Origin: Actinocatenispora rupis
Lineage (GTDB): Bacteria; Actinomycetota; Actinomycetes; Mycobacteriales; Micromonosporaceae
Direction: 5' to 3'
Assembly: GCF_016861975.1 (NCBI RefSeq)
Contig: NZ_BOMB01000043.1
Span: 1-64,000, forward strand
Length of the DNA stretch: 64,000 bases
Shown: one piece after another, positions 1 to 9,200 of the stretch
Numbering within the stretch: the stretch's first letter is position 1
Layout: each line of letters begins with the position of its first letter
Position numbers and translations under genes: made by a program
Notes under the pieces: model-generated
What the model saw: only the letters and a program-made list of their open reading frames with translations
Database searches by the model: none
What the model was told of the DNA's origin: nothing

Positions 1-412
1 AAGCGCCGATCGCCTCCGCTGCGGCAAGTACGTTGACGTAGTCGCGGAAGCGGGCGATCCGGCCGTCGCGCGCGGTGAGTACGACGAGGTTGGGCAGCGC
101 GAACTCGCGGCCGGTGACCGTGTTGCGGCCGACGGCCTCCTGCTCGACCACGACGGTCCGCGGGTCGGTGGTGTCGTGCACGGCGACCGTGCGGTACTGC
201 TCGTACCGGAGCGGGAGGGTGCGCCAGCCGGCGGCGATCCACTCGACGATGGTGTCCCGCCCGGTGAGCCGGGACGGCAGACCCGGGCGAGTGAACGGGA
301 ACTCGTGCACCGCGTCGTCCGCGTACAGGAGGCGCAGGTCGTCGGTGGAGCGGTGGATCGCGGCCCGGCGGAACCGGGCGAGTACCTCGTGCGGGCCGTC
401 GGTCGTCGCCAT
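1..412 (-). CDS. SnoaL-like (NTF2-fold) protein, 3' end cut by window edge
   Basis: Reads leftward from ATG at 412 and runs off the window after about 137 codons. The protein starts MATTDGPHEVLARFRRAA and continues with a short helical N-terminus and then the strand pattern of a small cone-shaped alpha+beta (SnoaL/NTF2-like) domain: ADDAVHEFPF, a loop with GRDTIVEWI, and the closing GRIARFRDYVN segment typical of the last strands. Proteins of this fold are about 130-145 residues, so little is missing. Members are small isomerases, hydratases or ligand binders, and the substrate cannot be told. It is divergent from the LysR gene 90 bp away, a usual arrangement in which the LysR protein controls its neighbour. 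Confidence 0.8.
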   Translation of the reverse strand, partial: MATTDGPHEVLARFRRAAIHRSTDDLRLLYADDAVHEFPFTRPGLPSRLTGRDTIVEWIAAGWRTLPLRYEQYRTVAVHDTTDPRTVVVEQEAVGRNTVTGREFALPNLVVLTARDGRIARFRDYVNVLAAAEAIGA

Positions 413-502
413 GGGATCCCTTCGCCGTCGGTGCACCCACCCCACCACCGCGGCCGCGCGTACGTCCAAGGCCGGTCGGGTCGGGATCGATAACCTCGGG
501 GC

Positions 503-1339
503 ATGGACGGGAGCCTGGAGACCCGGGAACTCGCGCACTTCCTCGCGGTGGCCGAGGATCTGCACTTCAGCCGCGCCGCCGCCCGGCTCGGCATCGCGCA
601 ACCGGCGCTGTCCCGGACGGTCCGGCGGCTCGAACGCCGGCTCGGCGTCACGCTGTTCGTGCGCACCAGCCGCGCCGTCGCCCTCACCCCCGCCGGCCGG
701 GTACTCGCCAGCGAGGCGCGCCGGGCGCTGGACGCGGTGGACGCCGCCGCCCGGCGTACCCGGCGGGCCGGTGCGGCGGAACCGCACCTGGTACTGGCGA
801 TGAAGGCGGGCGGGGACGCGGGCCTGCTCGCCGCCGTCCTCGCCACGTACGAGGGGGATCCGGACGCGTGCCCGGTGCGCGTGCTGTTCCGTACCGACCG
901 GGTGGGTGCGTTGCGCGACGGGCACGCCGACGCCGCGCTGGTCTTCGACCGGCTCGACGACCTGCGCGGGCTCGACACCGAACCGCTGCTGACCGAGCCG
1001 CGCGCCGCCGTCCTGCCCGCGTCGCACCCGCTCGCGGCCCGGGATTCCTTGTGCCTGGCCGATCTGCGCGACGCACCGGTGCACCGGCCGGGCGACGGTA
1101 CGGAGGCGGCCAGCCTCACCGAACTGCTGCAGCTCGTCGCCCTCGGCCGTACGGTCGCGGTGGTGCCGCGGTCGGTGGCCGCGGGGCTGCGGCACGACCT
1201 GGTCGGCGTGCCGCTGACCGACGCGCCGCCGGTGACCCTGCTGCTCGCGTGGCCCGCGCACAGCACGTCGCCGGCCGTCGCCGCCCTGGCCCGGGCCGTA
1301 CGCGCGGCGTGCCCGGGCGGCGACCCGGTCGACGCGTGA
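503..1339 (+). CDS. LysR-family transcriptional regulator
   Basis: 278 residues, starting at ATG 503. Residues 7-66 form the winged helix-turn-helix (LETRELAHFLAVAEDLHFSR, then RLGIAQPALSRTVRRLERRL and LFVRTSRAVALTPAGR). The rest is the periplasmic-binding-like effector domain, which is somewhat short: LysR proteins are usually 290-310 residues. The start lies in a 90-bp divergent gap from the SnoaL-like gene, so that gene is the likely target. The effector is unknown. I saw no clear T-N11-A box in the gap. Confidence 0.92.
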   Translation: MDGSLETRELAHFLAVAEDLHFSRAAARLGIAQPALSRTVRRLERRLGVTLFVRTSRAVALTPAGRVLASEARRALDAVDAAARRTRRAGAAEPHLVLAMKAGGDAGLLAAVLATYEGDPDACPVRVLFRTDRVGALRDGHADAALVFDRLDDLRGLDTEPLLTEPRAAVLPASHPLAARDSLCLADLRDAPVHRPGDGTEAASLTELLQLVALGRTVAVVPRSVAAGLRHDLVGVPLTDAPPVTLLLAWPAHSTSPAVAALARAVRAACPGGDPVDA

Positions 1340-1357
1340 ACCGCCGGAACGGGCGGT
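1340..1357. terminator. Weak hairpin after the LysR gene
   Basis: ACCGCC and GGCGGT arms (6 bp) around a 6-nt loop, directly after the LysR stop and in the convergent gap. No T-run follows. A weak candidate. Confidence 0.3.
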
Positions 1358-1441
1358 GGAATCCACGCGAGCGCCAGCTGGGCGAACGCGTACCCGCACA
1401 GCCCGTTGTCACTGCGGCTCGCAGTCGGAGGCCGTGCGCCC

Positions 1442-3748
1442 TCAGCCGGCGTGCTGGCTGCTGACGGGAGGGCGTACGGAGAGGTCGGCGAGCGCGGCGT
1501 CGACCTCGCGCCGGAACTCGGTGCGCTTGTCTGGCCACCCACGCAGCGACACCTCCGCACGGGACGCGGCGCGCAGCTCGGTCCGCGCGGCGTCGACGTC
1601 GCCGATCCGGTGGAGCGCCTGGGCGTACCGGAGCCGGGCGTTCGGGAGGGCGACGCCCTCCCCCACCGTGACGAGCGCGTCCACCGACTCCCGGTACGCC
1701 TCGACCGCTTCCACCCACCGTCCGAGAGCACCGAGGCAGTTGCCCATCCGGCACAGGTCGTAGCCCAGGTACTCCAGCCCGGTACCGTCGGCGACCGCCT
1801 CGACGGAGGCGCGCGCGTACTCGACGGCCCGCGCGAACTGGGCGAGAGCGGCGGCGTGGTCGCCGAGCCCGGTCAGGGCGACGCCGTACATGGCGTGGAG
1901 GGTGCCGATCAGGCGCGTCGCGGTGCCGGACTCGGCGATGGGGATGGCGGCGACGCAGCGCTCGACGGCGCGGGCATGATCGCCGCGTTCCAGGTCGGCG
2001 CCGATCAGCCCCCACTGCGCGAAGGTCCGTTCGCGTGCGGCACCGGCCCGCTCCGCGTACGCGGCGGCCTCCTCGTGCAGCGCGTACGCCCGGTCGAAGT
2101 CGCCGTGCACCCGCCACGCCATCCAACCGACCTGGCTCAGCGTGTGCGAGATCCGGACCGGGTCGGCGGTGAGGCGCGCGGACGCGAGGCCGAGGTCGTA
2201 CAGCTCCGACCACAGCGCCATGTCGATGGTGAGGTAGGTGGAGATGCCCCACAGCGCGATGACGACGTCGGCGACCAGCTCGTGCCGGCCGTCGGTGGCA
2301 GCCCGACGGACCGCGCCGAACCAGTTGTGGGACGCGGCGTCCAGCCAGTCCCGCGCGTCCCGGCGGGTCATGTCGGCGGCGCCGACCCGGTCCTCCGGCG
2401 TGTTGCCGAAGACCCGCCCCACCGCGATCGTCCGCCGCAGCAGGCGATCCACGATGCCGACGTCGAGCCGGCGTACCGTCTCGGGTGGCTCGTCGGCGTG
2501 GAGGCGCTCGGTGGCGAACACGCGCAGCAGGTCGTGGAACTCGTACTGGAAGGGCACGGGGCCGGGGCGTAGCAGGCTCTCGTCCATCAGCTCGTCGAGC
2601 GCGGCGTCGGTGGCGTCGCGGTCCGCGCCCAGCAGGTAGAGCGCCTCGTCGAACAGCGCCGAGCGACCGGGCATCAGGGCGAGTCGGCGGAACAGCGTGC
2701 GCGCGTCGTCGCCGAGCTGCTCGTACGACAGGTGGAAGGCGGGCCGCACCGCCACGTCGCCGGCGGTGAGCGTGGACAGCCGGCGGCGTTCGTCGCGCAG
2801 CCGGTCCGCCAGCGCCTCGATTGTCCACTGTGGACGGCTGGCGAGCCGGTTGCCCGCGATGCGCAGCGCTATCGGCAGGTTGCCGCACAGGGCCACGACG
2901 TCGGCGGCGGCGGCCGGCTCGGCGTCGACGCGTTCCGCACCGGCGATCGCGGCGAGCAGGTCGATCCCGTCGGCCTCGGCGAGCTCCCCGACCGCCACGC
3001 GGCGGGCGCCGGACAGCCCCGAGAGAGTACGGCGGCTGGTGACGACGACCAGGCAGCGGGGGCTGCCGACGAGCAGCGGACGTACCTGGGACTCGGTGCG
3101 GGCGTTGTCGAACACGAACAGCATCGCCCGCTGGCGGACCAGCCCCCGGAACGCCGCGGCCCGGTCGTCGAGACGCTGCGGCACCTGCTCCGCCGGTACG
3201 CCGAGGATCGACAGCAGCCGCGCCAGGGTCTCGGCCGGTTCGAGCGGCTGCGCGTCGAAGCCGTGCAGGTCGAGGAACACCTGCCCATCCGGGAACCGGT
3301 CGGCGAGGTCATGTGCGGCGCGCACGGCGAGGACGGTCTTGCCGACGCCGGGCGGGCCGGACAGCACCAGGGTCATCGCGGTACGGCCGGCGCCGGCGGC
3401 GACCTCGTCGGCCCAGGCGGCGAGGCGGGCCAGTTCGCTGTCCCGACCGGCCAGGTCGGCGAGGTCCGGCGGGACGTGCTGCGCGACGATGGCCGGCGAC
3501 GAGGTGGGCTCGGCGACGTGGCGTTCGGCGAGCAGCACGGCACGTTCCGCGTCGGACACGGCGAGCGCGTCGGCCAGCGCGCGCGCCGTCCGCCGTTGCG
3601 GCGCAAGGATTCTGCCGCGCTCCAGGTCGGAGATCGTGCGTACGCTGACCCCGGACCGCTCGGCCAGCCCCTCCTGCGTCAACCCCGACCGGGTACGCGC
3701 GGCGAGCAGCAGCTCGCCGACCGCCGGGGTCCGTGCCGAGGTGTCCAC
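1442..3748 (-). CDS. XRE-type HTH / NB-ARC / TPR transcriptional regulator
   Basis: 768 residues from GTG at 3748, preceded by a GGAGGGAG tract. Residues 8-63 are an XRE-type HTH (RSGLTQEGLAERSGVSVRTI). Around 129-136 is the P-loop GPPGVGKT of an NB-ARC/AP-ATPase, followed by AMLFVFDNA (kinase 2), VVVTSRR (sensor) and CGNLPIALRI (GLPL box). The C-terminal 300 residues are alpha-helical with TPR-like repeats. This is the SARP-less STAND regulator type common in actinomycetes, which typically controls secondary metabolism or a neighbouring gene set after ATP-dependent activation. An upstream ATG would add 23 residues of low quality, so I prefer the GTG. It is divergent from the WXG100/EccD genes (122-bp gap) and may regulate the type VII locus (inference). 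A perfect GTCCACTGTGGAC palindrome lies inside it. Confidence 0.9.
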   Translation of the reverse strand: MDTSARTPAVGELLLAARTRSGLTQEGLAERSGVSVRTISDLERGRILAPQRRTARALADALAVSDAERAVLLAERHVAEPTSSPAIVAQHVPPDLADLAGRDSELARLAAWADEVAAGAGRTAMTLVLSGPPGVGKTVLAVRAAHDLADRFPDGQVFLDLHGFDAQPLEPAETLARLLSILGVPAEQVPQRLDDRAAAFRGLVRQRAMLFVFDNARTESQVRPLLVGSPRCLVVVTSRRTLSGLSGARRVAVGELAEADGIDLLAAIAGAERVDAEPAAAADVVALCGNLPIALRIAGNRLASRPQWTIEALADRLRDERRRLSTLTAGDVAVRPAFHLSYEQLGDDARTLFRRLALMPGRSALFDEALYLLGADRDATDAALDELMDESLLRPGPVPFQYEFHDLLRVFATERLHADEPPETVRRLDVGIVDRLLRRTIAVGRVFGNTPEDRVGAADMTRRDARDWLDAASHNWFGAVRRAATDGRHELVADVVIALWGISTYLTIDMALWSELYDLGLASARLTADPVRISHTLSQVGWMAWRVHGDFDRAYALHEEAAAYAERAGAARERTFAQWGLIGADLERGDHARAVERCVAAIPIAESGTATRLIGTLHAMYGVALTGLGDHAAALAQFARAVEYARASVEAVADGTGLEYLGYDLCRMGNCLGALGRWVEAVEAYRESVDALVTVGEGVALPNARLRYAQALHRIGDVDAARTELRAASRAEVSLRGWPDKRTEFRREVDAALADLSVRPPVSSQHAG
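2823..2835. repeat. Iterated palindrome GTCCAC-N-GTGGAC, perfect copy
   Basis: GTCCACTGTGGAC inside the NB-ARC regulator gene, at codons reading PQW on the minus strand. One of five perfect copies in the window. Confidence 0.85.
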
Positions 3749-3870
3749 GTGTGTCTCGGTCTCCCTCCGCGCAGTCCCCCGCCGCGACGGGGACACCCGA
3801 ACAAGGTACTGGATCACCGGTGAAGGCAGGTGACACGCTCGGGGCCGGCAGCCGACGAGAGGCGGTACGT

Positions 3871-4215
3871 GTGTCGGGATATCAGGTCACGCCCGGGGCG
3901 CTGCACACGGCGTCGGTCAACTGCACGACGACGGCGGACGAGGTCTGGCAGCAGTTGGCCGCCCTGCGCACCTACGTCGTGGCGCTCGAGGGCCAGTGGA
4001 ACGGCATGGCACAGGACACCTTCCAGGCGCTCATGACCGACTACGACGTGTACTCGCGCATGCTCAACGACGCGCTCCGGGACATTTCCCTTGGCCTGCA
4101 AGGAAACCAGGTCAACTATGTCGACACGGAGCAGCAGAACATCAACAACCTCAAGCCGATCGAGGGCGACCTGATGCCCGGCCAGGGCACCACGCTGCCG
4201 CCGTCGAGGTTCTAG
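3871..4215 (+). CDS. WXG100-family (ESAT-6-like) protein
   Basis: 114 residues from GTG at 3871, with GAGAGG 8 nt upstream. The start MSGYQVTPGAL is typical of WXG100 proteins. A helix, then a W-N-G turn (QWNGMAQDTFQAL), then a second helix form the four-helix-bundle hairpin. YVDTE near residue 93 is the YxxxD/E secretion signal. Proteins of this family are exported as dimers by type VII secretion through EccC. It is the first gene of a rightward cluster with a second WXG100 gene and an EccD-like gene. It is likely a secreted substrate or chaperone partner. Confidence 0.93.
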   Translation: MSGYQVTPGALHTASVNCTTTADEVWQQLAALRTYVVALEGQWNGMAQDTFQALMTDYDVYSRMLNDALRDISLGLQGNQVNYVDTEQQNINNLKPIEGDLMPGQGTTLPPSRF

Positions 4216-4363
4216 GCCCGTCGCGAAACCCACGTGTCGGCCGCGTGTCGGCACGCCCACAGACGACAGCGGTACGCGAACGAACCTCCGCCCCACGAGC
4301 GAGCACCCGCTACTCGCCTCGCGCGGCCGAGGAGTTCGCACCAGACCCTAGGGACGCACGCCG

Positions 4364-4678
4364 ATGAGCATCGAGGACCGCCAGATCACGGTACCGGTCG
4401 ACCTGGAGCACGCCGGGCCGTACATCAACGGGATGGCCACGACCATCTCCGACGAGCTGCGGACGCTGCGCAACAACCTGGCGCCGGTACTCGACTCGCC
4501 CATGTGGGTGGGCGCCGCGCAGACCTACTACGGCGGGCTGCAGACCGAGTGGAACATCGCCGCCGAGGGATTGTTCGGCCCGGAAGGCGTGCTGGGGCGC
4601 ATCGCGCACGCGATGAACCTGACGTGGGGCAACTACGTCGACTGCGAGTGGTCGAACCAGCAGACCTGGAAGCACTGA
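4364..4678 (+). CDS. WXG100-family protein
   Basis: 104 residues, starting at ATG 4364. W-V-G lies in PMWVGAAQTYYGGL between two predicted helices, and NYVDCE near the C-terminus supplies the YxxxE export motif. It follows the first WXG100 gene after 148 bp and precedes the EccD-like gene by only 4 nt, so the two are probably co-translated. The two WXG100 proteins may form a heterodimer like EsxA/EsxB (inference from family knowledge). The 148-bp gap holds no gene and I see no clear promoter there. Confidence 0.93.
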   Translation: MSIEDRQITVPVDLEHAGPYINGMATTISDELRTLRNNLAPVLDSPMWVGAAQTYYGGLQTEWNIAAEGLFGPEGVLGRIAHAMNLTWGNYVDCEWSNQQTWKH

Positions 4679-4682
4679 CGGC

Positions 4683-6035
4683 ATGTCCGACCAACGCTGT
4701 CTCCTGACCGTCGTCGGCGACCGCAACCAGGTCGACCTCGCCCTGCCGGCGCGGGCGCCGATCGCCGAGTACACCGAGCTGCTGGCCCGGCTGTGTGGAC
4801 AGGCGAGCGACGACGCGCTGCCGCAGGCCTGGTCGCTGGCCCCGCTCGGCGCCGCCCCCCTCCCCCTCACCAGTACGCTCGCCGACGCCGGCATCGTCGA
4901 CGGCCAGACCCTGTACCTTCGCGACACGCTCGCCGGCGAGGCCGACGAACCCGTCGTCCGCAGCGTGTGGGAGCTGGTCACCGGCGCCGAGGCCGGCGGG
5001 CAGCGGTGGACGACCCGCGCCCGCGGACGTACCGGAGTGCTGGTGGGGGCGGCGTGGCTGGTCGCCGCGCTGGCCGTACTCGGGCTCACCGGGCACGGCG
5101 GCCTCGGCCTCGGCCTGCTGTCCGCGGTCCTCGGCGGCACGCTGTCGGTGACCGCCCGCCTCCTCCGCCACCACAACCGCGTACTGGCCCGGCTGCCGCG
5201 GGTGCTGCTCGGTTGCGCCGCCGTACCGTGCCTGGCGCTGGCCGGCCTGCTGTCGCTGGGCACGCCCGCCGCCGACGCCACCCATGTCGGCTTCACGCTG
5301 GTCGGCGCGGTACTCGGGCTGGTCGTGGCGCTGGCCTGCGTACCGGATGTGGTGGTGGCCGCGATCGCGGTACTCGTCACGCTGGCCGGCGCCGTGTTCG
5401 TCGTCTGCACCCTCGTCGGTGCGACGGCGGCGGCGACCGCGGGGACCGTCGTGGTGGTCGGCACCCTGTTCCTCGCCGTCGCCCCGCGGACCGCGGCGGT
5501 GTTGACGGCAGCGTCGTGGCTGCGGCTGTCGTCGCCGACGGTGGAGCCGGCGGCCGACCCGGACACGCTCGCCGGCCGGGTCGTCCGCGCCCACCACGCG
5601 CTGGTGCTGCTCACCACGGCCAGCTCCGTCGCCGTGGCGGCCGGCCTGGTCGTACTGACCCGCACGGTCGCGCCGTTCCCGCTGCTGCTGGCCGGCGTCG
5701 CGGTCGTGGCGCTGCTGCTGCGCGCCGGCACGTACGAGTTCGCCGCCGAGGCCGTTCCGGTCGTCGTCGCCGCGTCGGTCGGTGGCTTCGCGCTGCTCAC
5801 CGTGCTCGGCGCCCAGCCCGCCACCGCCCCGCTGCTGGCCCCCGCCATGCTGGTGGTCGGCGTCGCCGCCGTCGCGATCGGCCTGCCGGTCGTACTGTGG
5901 CGGTCCCGCCCCGACGCCGACCGTCCCCGCGCCCTCGGCGTACTCGGCACCGTCTGCCAGATCGCGCTCGTGGCGCTGCTGCTCGGCGTACACGGGGTGT
6001 TCGCGGCGCTCTGGCAGCTGGGCGCCACGATCTGA
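4683..6035 (+). CDS. eccD: EccD-like type VII secretion integral membrane protein
   Basis: 450 residues. Residues 1-80 resemble the ubiquitin-like (YukD) domain of EccD (CLLTVVGDRNQVDLALPARA, then LADAGIVDGQTLYLRD). After a polar linker, about residue 118 onward is a chain of some eleven hydrophobic membrane segments rich in Ala, Val and Leu (GVLVGAAWLVAALAVLGL and so on). EccD forms the membrane vestibule of the type VII pore together with EccB, EccC and EccE. The length matches EccD (about 450-510). It is 4 nt from the WXG100 gene and its stop lies in front of a strong hairpin shared with the opposing giant gene. It is the only channel-type subunit visible here. Confidence 0.9.
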   Translation: MSDQRCLLTVVGDRNQVDLALPARAPIAEYTELLARLCGQASDDALPQAWSLAPLGAAPLPLTSTLADAGIVDGQTLYLRDTLAGEADEPVVRSVWELVTGAEAGGQRWTTRARGRTGVLVGAAWLVAALAVLGLTGHGGLGLGLLSAVLGGTLSVTARLLRHHNRVLARLPRVLLGCAAVPCLALAGLLSLGTPAADATHVGFTLVGAVLGLVVALACVPDVVVAAIAVLVTLAGAVFVVCTLVGATAAATAGTVVVVGTLFLAVAPRTAAVLTAASWLRLSSPTVEPAADPDTLAGRVVRAHHALVLLTTASSVAVAAGLVVLTRTVAPFPLLLAGVAVVALLLRAGTYEFAAEAVPVVVAASVGGFALLTVLGAQPATAPLLAPAMLVVGVAAVAIGLPVVLWRSRPDADRPRALGVLGTVCQIALVALLLGVHGVFAALWQLGATI

Positions 6036-6048
6036 CCCGACCCCCCTC

Positions 6049-6083
6049 GATGCGCCGGCACGACCGTGGTGTGCCGGCGCATC
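6049..6083. terminator. Bidirectional terminator hairpin
   Basis: Perfect 13-bp inverted repeat (GATGCGCCGGCAC at 6049-6061 and its complement at 6071-6083) with a 9-nt loop. It sits between the convergent EccD-like gene and the giant gene. No T-run, as is common in actinomycetes. Confidence 0.75.
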
Positions 6084-6236
6084 GGCGTGTGCCGGGCCGG
6101 TTCCCGCGCACCTGGTTCCCGCCGTAGGCGACCGCCCGGGGCCGGAGCCGTTCCGGCATCGCGCGGCACCGGCGAGAGCCGGCGTCCCCGTTCTCGGCCC
6201 GCGCTCGGGTCCGCCGCCACGGCTCGTACCGGCGGT

Positions 6237-9200
6237 TCAGTCCTCGTCGTCCGGGGCGCGCGCGGGGCTCGGGGGCGGCCCGGCGTCGAAGCCGCGGAAG
6301 CGTGGCAGGGGTTGGCGTTGCGGGTCGTCGTCGCTCGGCGGCATCGTCTGGATCACCGTGCGCCGTCCGTCGAACGGCCCAGCGGCCAGGTCGCCGGACC
6401 GCGCCGCCGTACCGGTGGACGACGCCCGGTCGGCCGGCGTGGAGTGCAGCGGTACCGCCGTCATGTCGAGGTCCACGAGCTGCGGCATCTCCGGGAACTC
6501 GGGAGTCGTCGGCGGGTCCGGGAACTGCGCCGTACTGGACTGGAAGAACTCGTCGATCCAGTCGTCTCCCCCGTCGTCCGCGGGCAGCTCGCCGAAAACC
6601 GCGCTGAGCCAGTCGCGGCGACCGTCCGGCAGTTCGTCGAGCCGGTCCGCGCCGAGTACGCCGAGGGGGACGCGCCGCGGCACGCCGCCGCCGCCGGGTC
6701 GGAACTCCAGCAGCCCGTCCTGCCACCGGTCGATGTCGGCGCGACCCGTCGGGCTGTGCGCGCCCGACGGGAACTCGCCGAGCAGTACCGCACCGGACTC
6801 GCGCGCGACGGAGACCTGGTGTTCGGTGGCCAGTACCGGCCGGTCGAGCAGGTCGGCGAGGCGTTGCGCGGGGGCGACCGACCCGCCCCGGCCGTACGAG
6901 GTAGCGAGCACGAGGACCCGGTGTGGCTTGGCCACGGCGGCGATGGTGACGGCGAGGCGTTCGTCGGTGAGCGCTTCGGCACCGTTGGTCAGCTCCAACC
7001 CCCAGCTGGTCCCGACCACGACGACGTCCCCGGGTGCGGACCACTCCGCGATCCGGTCCAGCAACCCCACGGGCAGCGGTTCGGAGTCCGGGTCGAGGTA
7101 CGACAGGAACGTCGCCGATCCGATCGCGCCGGTGACGGACGGTTGGATGTCCGCCGGCGGGACGGTTTCGACCTGCGGCTCCCGCCACGTGGTCACGTGG
7201 AACAGAGCGGCGAGCTGGTGCCGGTCCTCGTCCCGGTGGAACACCGTGTCCAGCAGCCGCCGTACGCCGAGGGTGTGTTCCGGAGCCTCGGTCTGCCAGG
7301 CGGTCCACGCTGCGCCGTCGAGATCGGTGTTCTGCGCCGCCGGGTGGGTGAACGCGCCGCGCAGCTGGTGGTCGCCGATCCCCTGGTAGCTGGGCAGGTC
7401 CGGGCTCGGCGCGTGCGCGGCGTACTCGACGAGGGCGAGCAGCAGGTTGACGCGGGCCTGGATGACCGACGCGTCGAGGCTGCCGTCCGGGAACCGGAAC
7501 TCGATGTGGCCCCGCAGGTCCGGCGAGACGCCGGACAGGTTGACCGCCGGGAACAGGCCCGCCTCGCGGCTCATCGACCAGACCAGCGCGTCCCGCGAGG
7601 CGTGGTCGACCACCGGCCCGGTCGGCGTCCGGAAGTACGCGTCACGGACCAGCCCGGACGCGTGCGGGTCGCTGGTGAGCCGCCACAACACGTCCTGGTA
7701 CCCCTCGACGAGGCGTACCAGGGTGGTCAGCCGGGCGGCGTCGCGAGCGATGCCGCCGACCCCGACGTGGACGTGGCCGCCGCAACGGTGGTCGATGCGC
7801 GCCCCGTGCCGGGTCAGCACCGCCAGTACCGTGGCCAGGTCCAGCCAGGCGGACCGGCCCGGCGTCAGCAGCGGCGAGACGACCTCGCCGTGCACCGACC
7901 CGTCCTCGACCACCTGCCAACCGTCGCGCCGGTCGGTGTACTCGCCGGTGCCGTGCGGCGCGCTCAGGCCGAGCCGGGCCAGGTCGGCCGCGATGTCGTC
8001 GCGCCTCTGCCGGATTTCGTCCACGCCGAGGCCGGGCGCAAGCATGAACTCCAGTTCGAGACCGAACGGCAGCCCGCTGGCCAGGAAGTCCAGCAGCGGC
8101 ACCGGACTGCGGCCCGCCGCGACCTGGCGCGCGGCCCGGTCCCCCAGCGCGGCGAACGCCGCCGGGTTCGCCACCAGCGACGTGCTCGCCGGCGTCGACG
8201 GGTGCGCCGCGCGGTGGCGCGCACCCGAGGTCAGCGCGCGGTGGGCGACCGCGCCGCCGGCCACCGTGCTCGCCACCGACCGCAGCCGCGTCCCGTCGAT
8301 CCGGTACCGCTGCGCGGCGTGCGGGGCGATCGCGGTCCACCAGCTCGGATGTACCCGGGGCGCGCCGCCCAGGTGGCGCAGCGCGAAGCCGTCGTCGGTC
8401 GCGTCGATCGCCGTGCCCAGCGGCGGCACGTGCACGGCGGCGCCCAGGTACGCGGCGAGCCGCTCCGCCCAGCGCCGTACCCAGGGCTGCCAGCTGTTGG
8501 CGCTCCCCCGCGAGACGCCGCTGGTGCTCAGGGACAGCGCGACGTCCGTTCCGGGACGCCACCCGGCCCCGGTCAGCATCGCCGCCGCGTCCTCGACGCC
8601 CACCACGTACTCGGTGAGCTCCGCCGGGCCGGGCGTGCACGCAGGCCGGTCCTGCCGCCAGGTCAGCTCCAGCGTGTACAGGTCGGGGCGGCCGGCATCG
8701 ACGGCGGCGCGCGCCATGGTGCGGTCGGTGTCGCGTGGTCGGTACGTGCCTGAGCGTCGGACCTCGCGTGGCAGCCAGTGCCGCCCATCCGGCACCGGCG
8801 GCAGGAGGCGGTGCTCACCGTCCGACTCGGCCACCATCGAGTACAGCGCGCCGGGCAGCACGATCCCGCCGGTACGGACGACCGCGGTGGGCACGCCCGT
8901 CGTCGCGTCCAGGTACAGCTCGCCGACCGGGACGATGACCTCGACGCCGAGCCGGCCGTTGAGCATGGTGGCGTAGTAGCGGCTGGCGGGCGCGGCGAGC
9001 AGCAGCGGCGGCCGTCCGGCCGGGAACTCCCGGTGGAGCAGGCCGGCCAGCTCGGTCGGCGGGATCTCGCGCGGTCCGAGCAGCGGCGTCCCGTCGTACC
9101 CGTACGCGAGGAACACGGCGAGTTCGTCCGGGAGTCCCGGCAGGTTCGCGCCCGCGAGCCGGCGGGACGTCGCCTCCTCCGCGGCGTCCACGGCCGCGTC

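Noticed and set aside
1442-3748. Full SARP (AfsR/DnrI) activator
   Set aside because: The N-terminus is an XRE HTH and no BTAD or OmpR-type winged helix is present.
2697-3833. Plus-strand open frames opposite the NB-ARC regulator
   Set aside because: Arg/Ser/Pro-rich translations without motifs, while the minus strand encodes a complete regulator.
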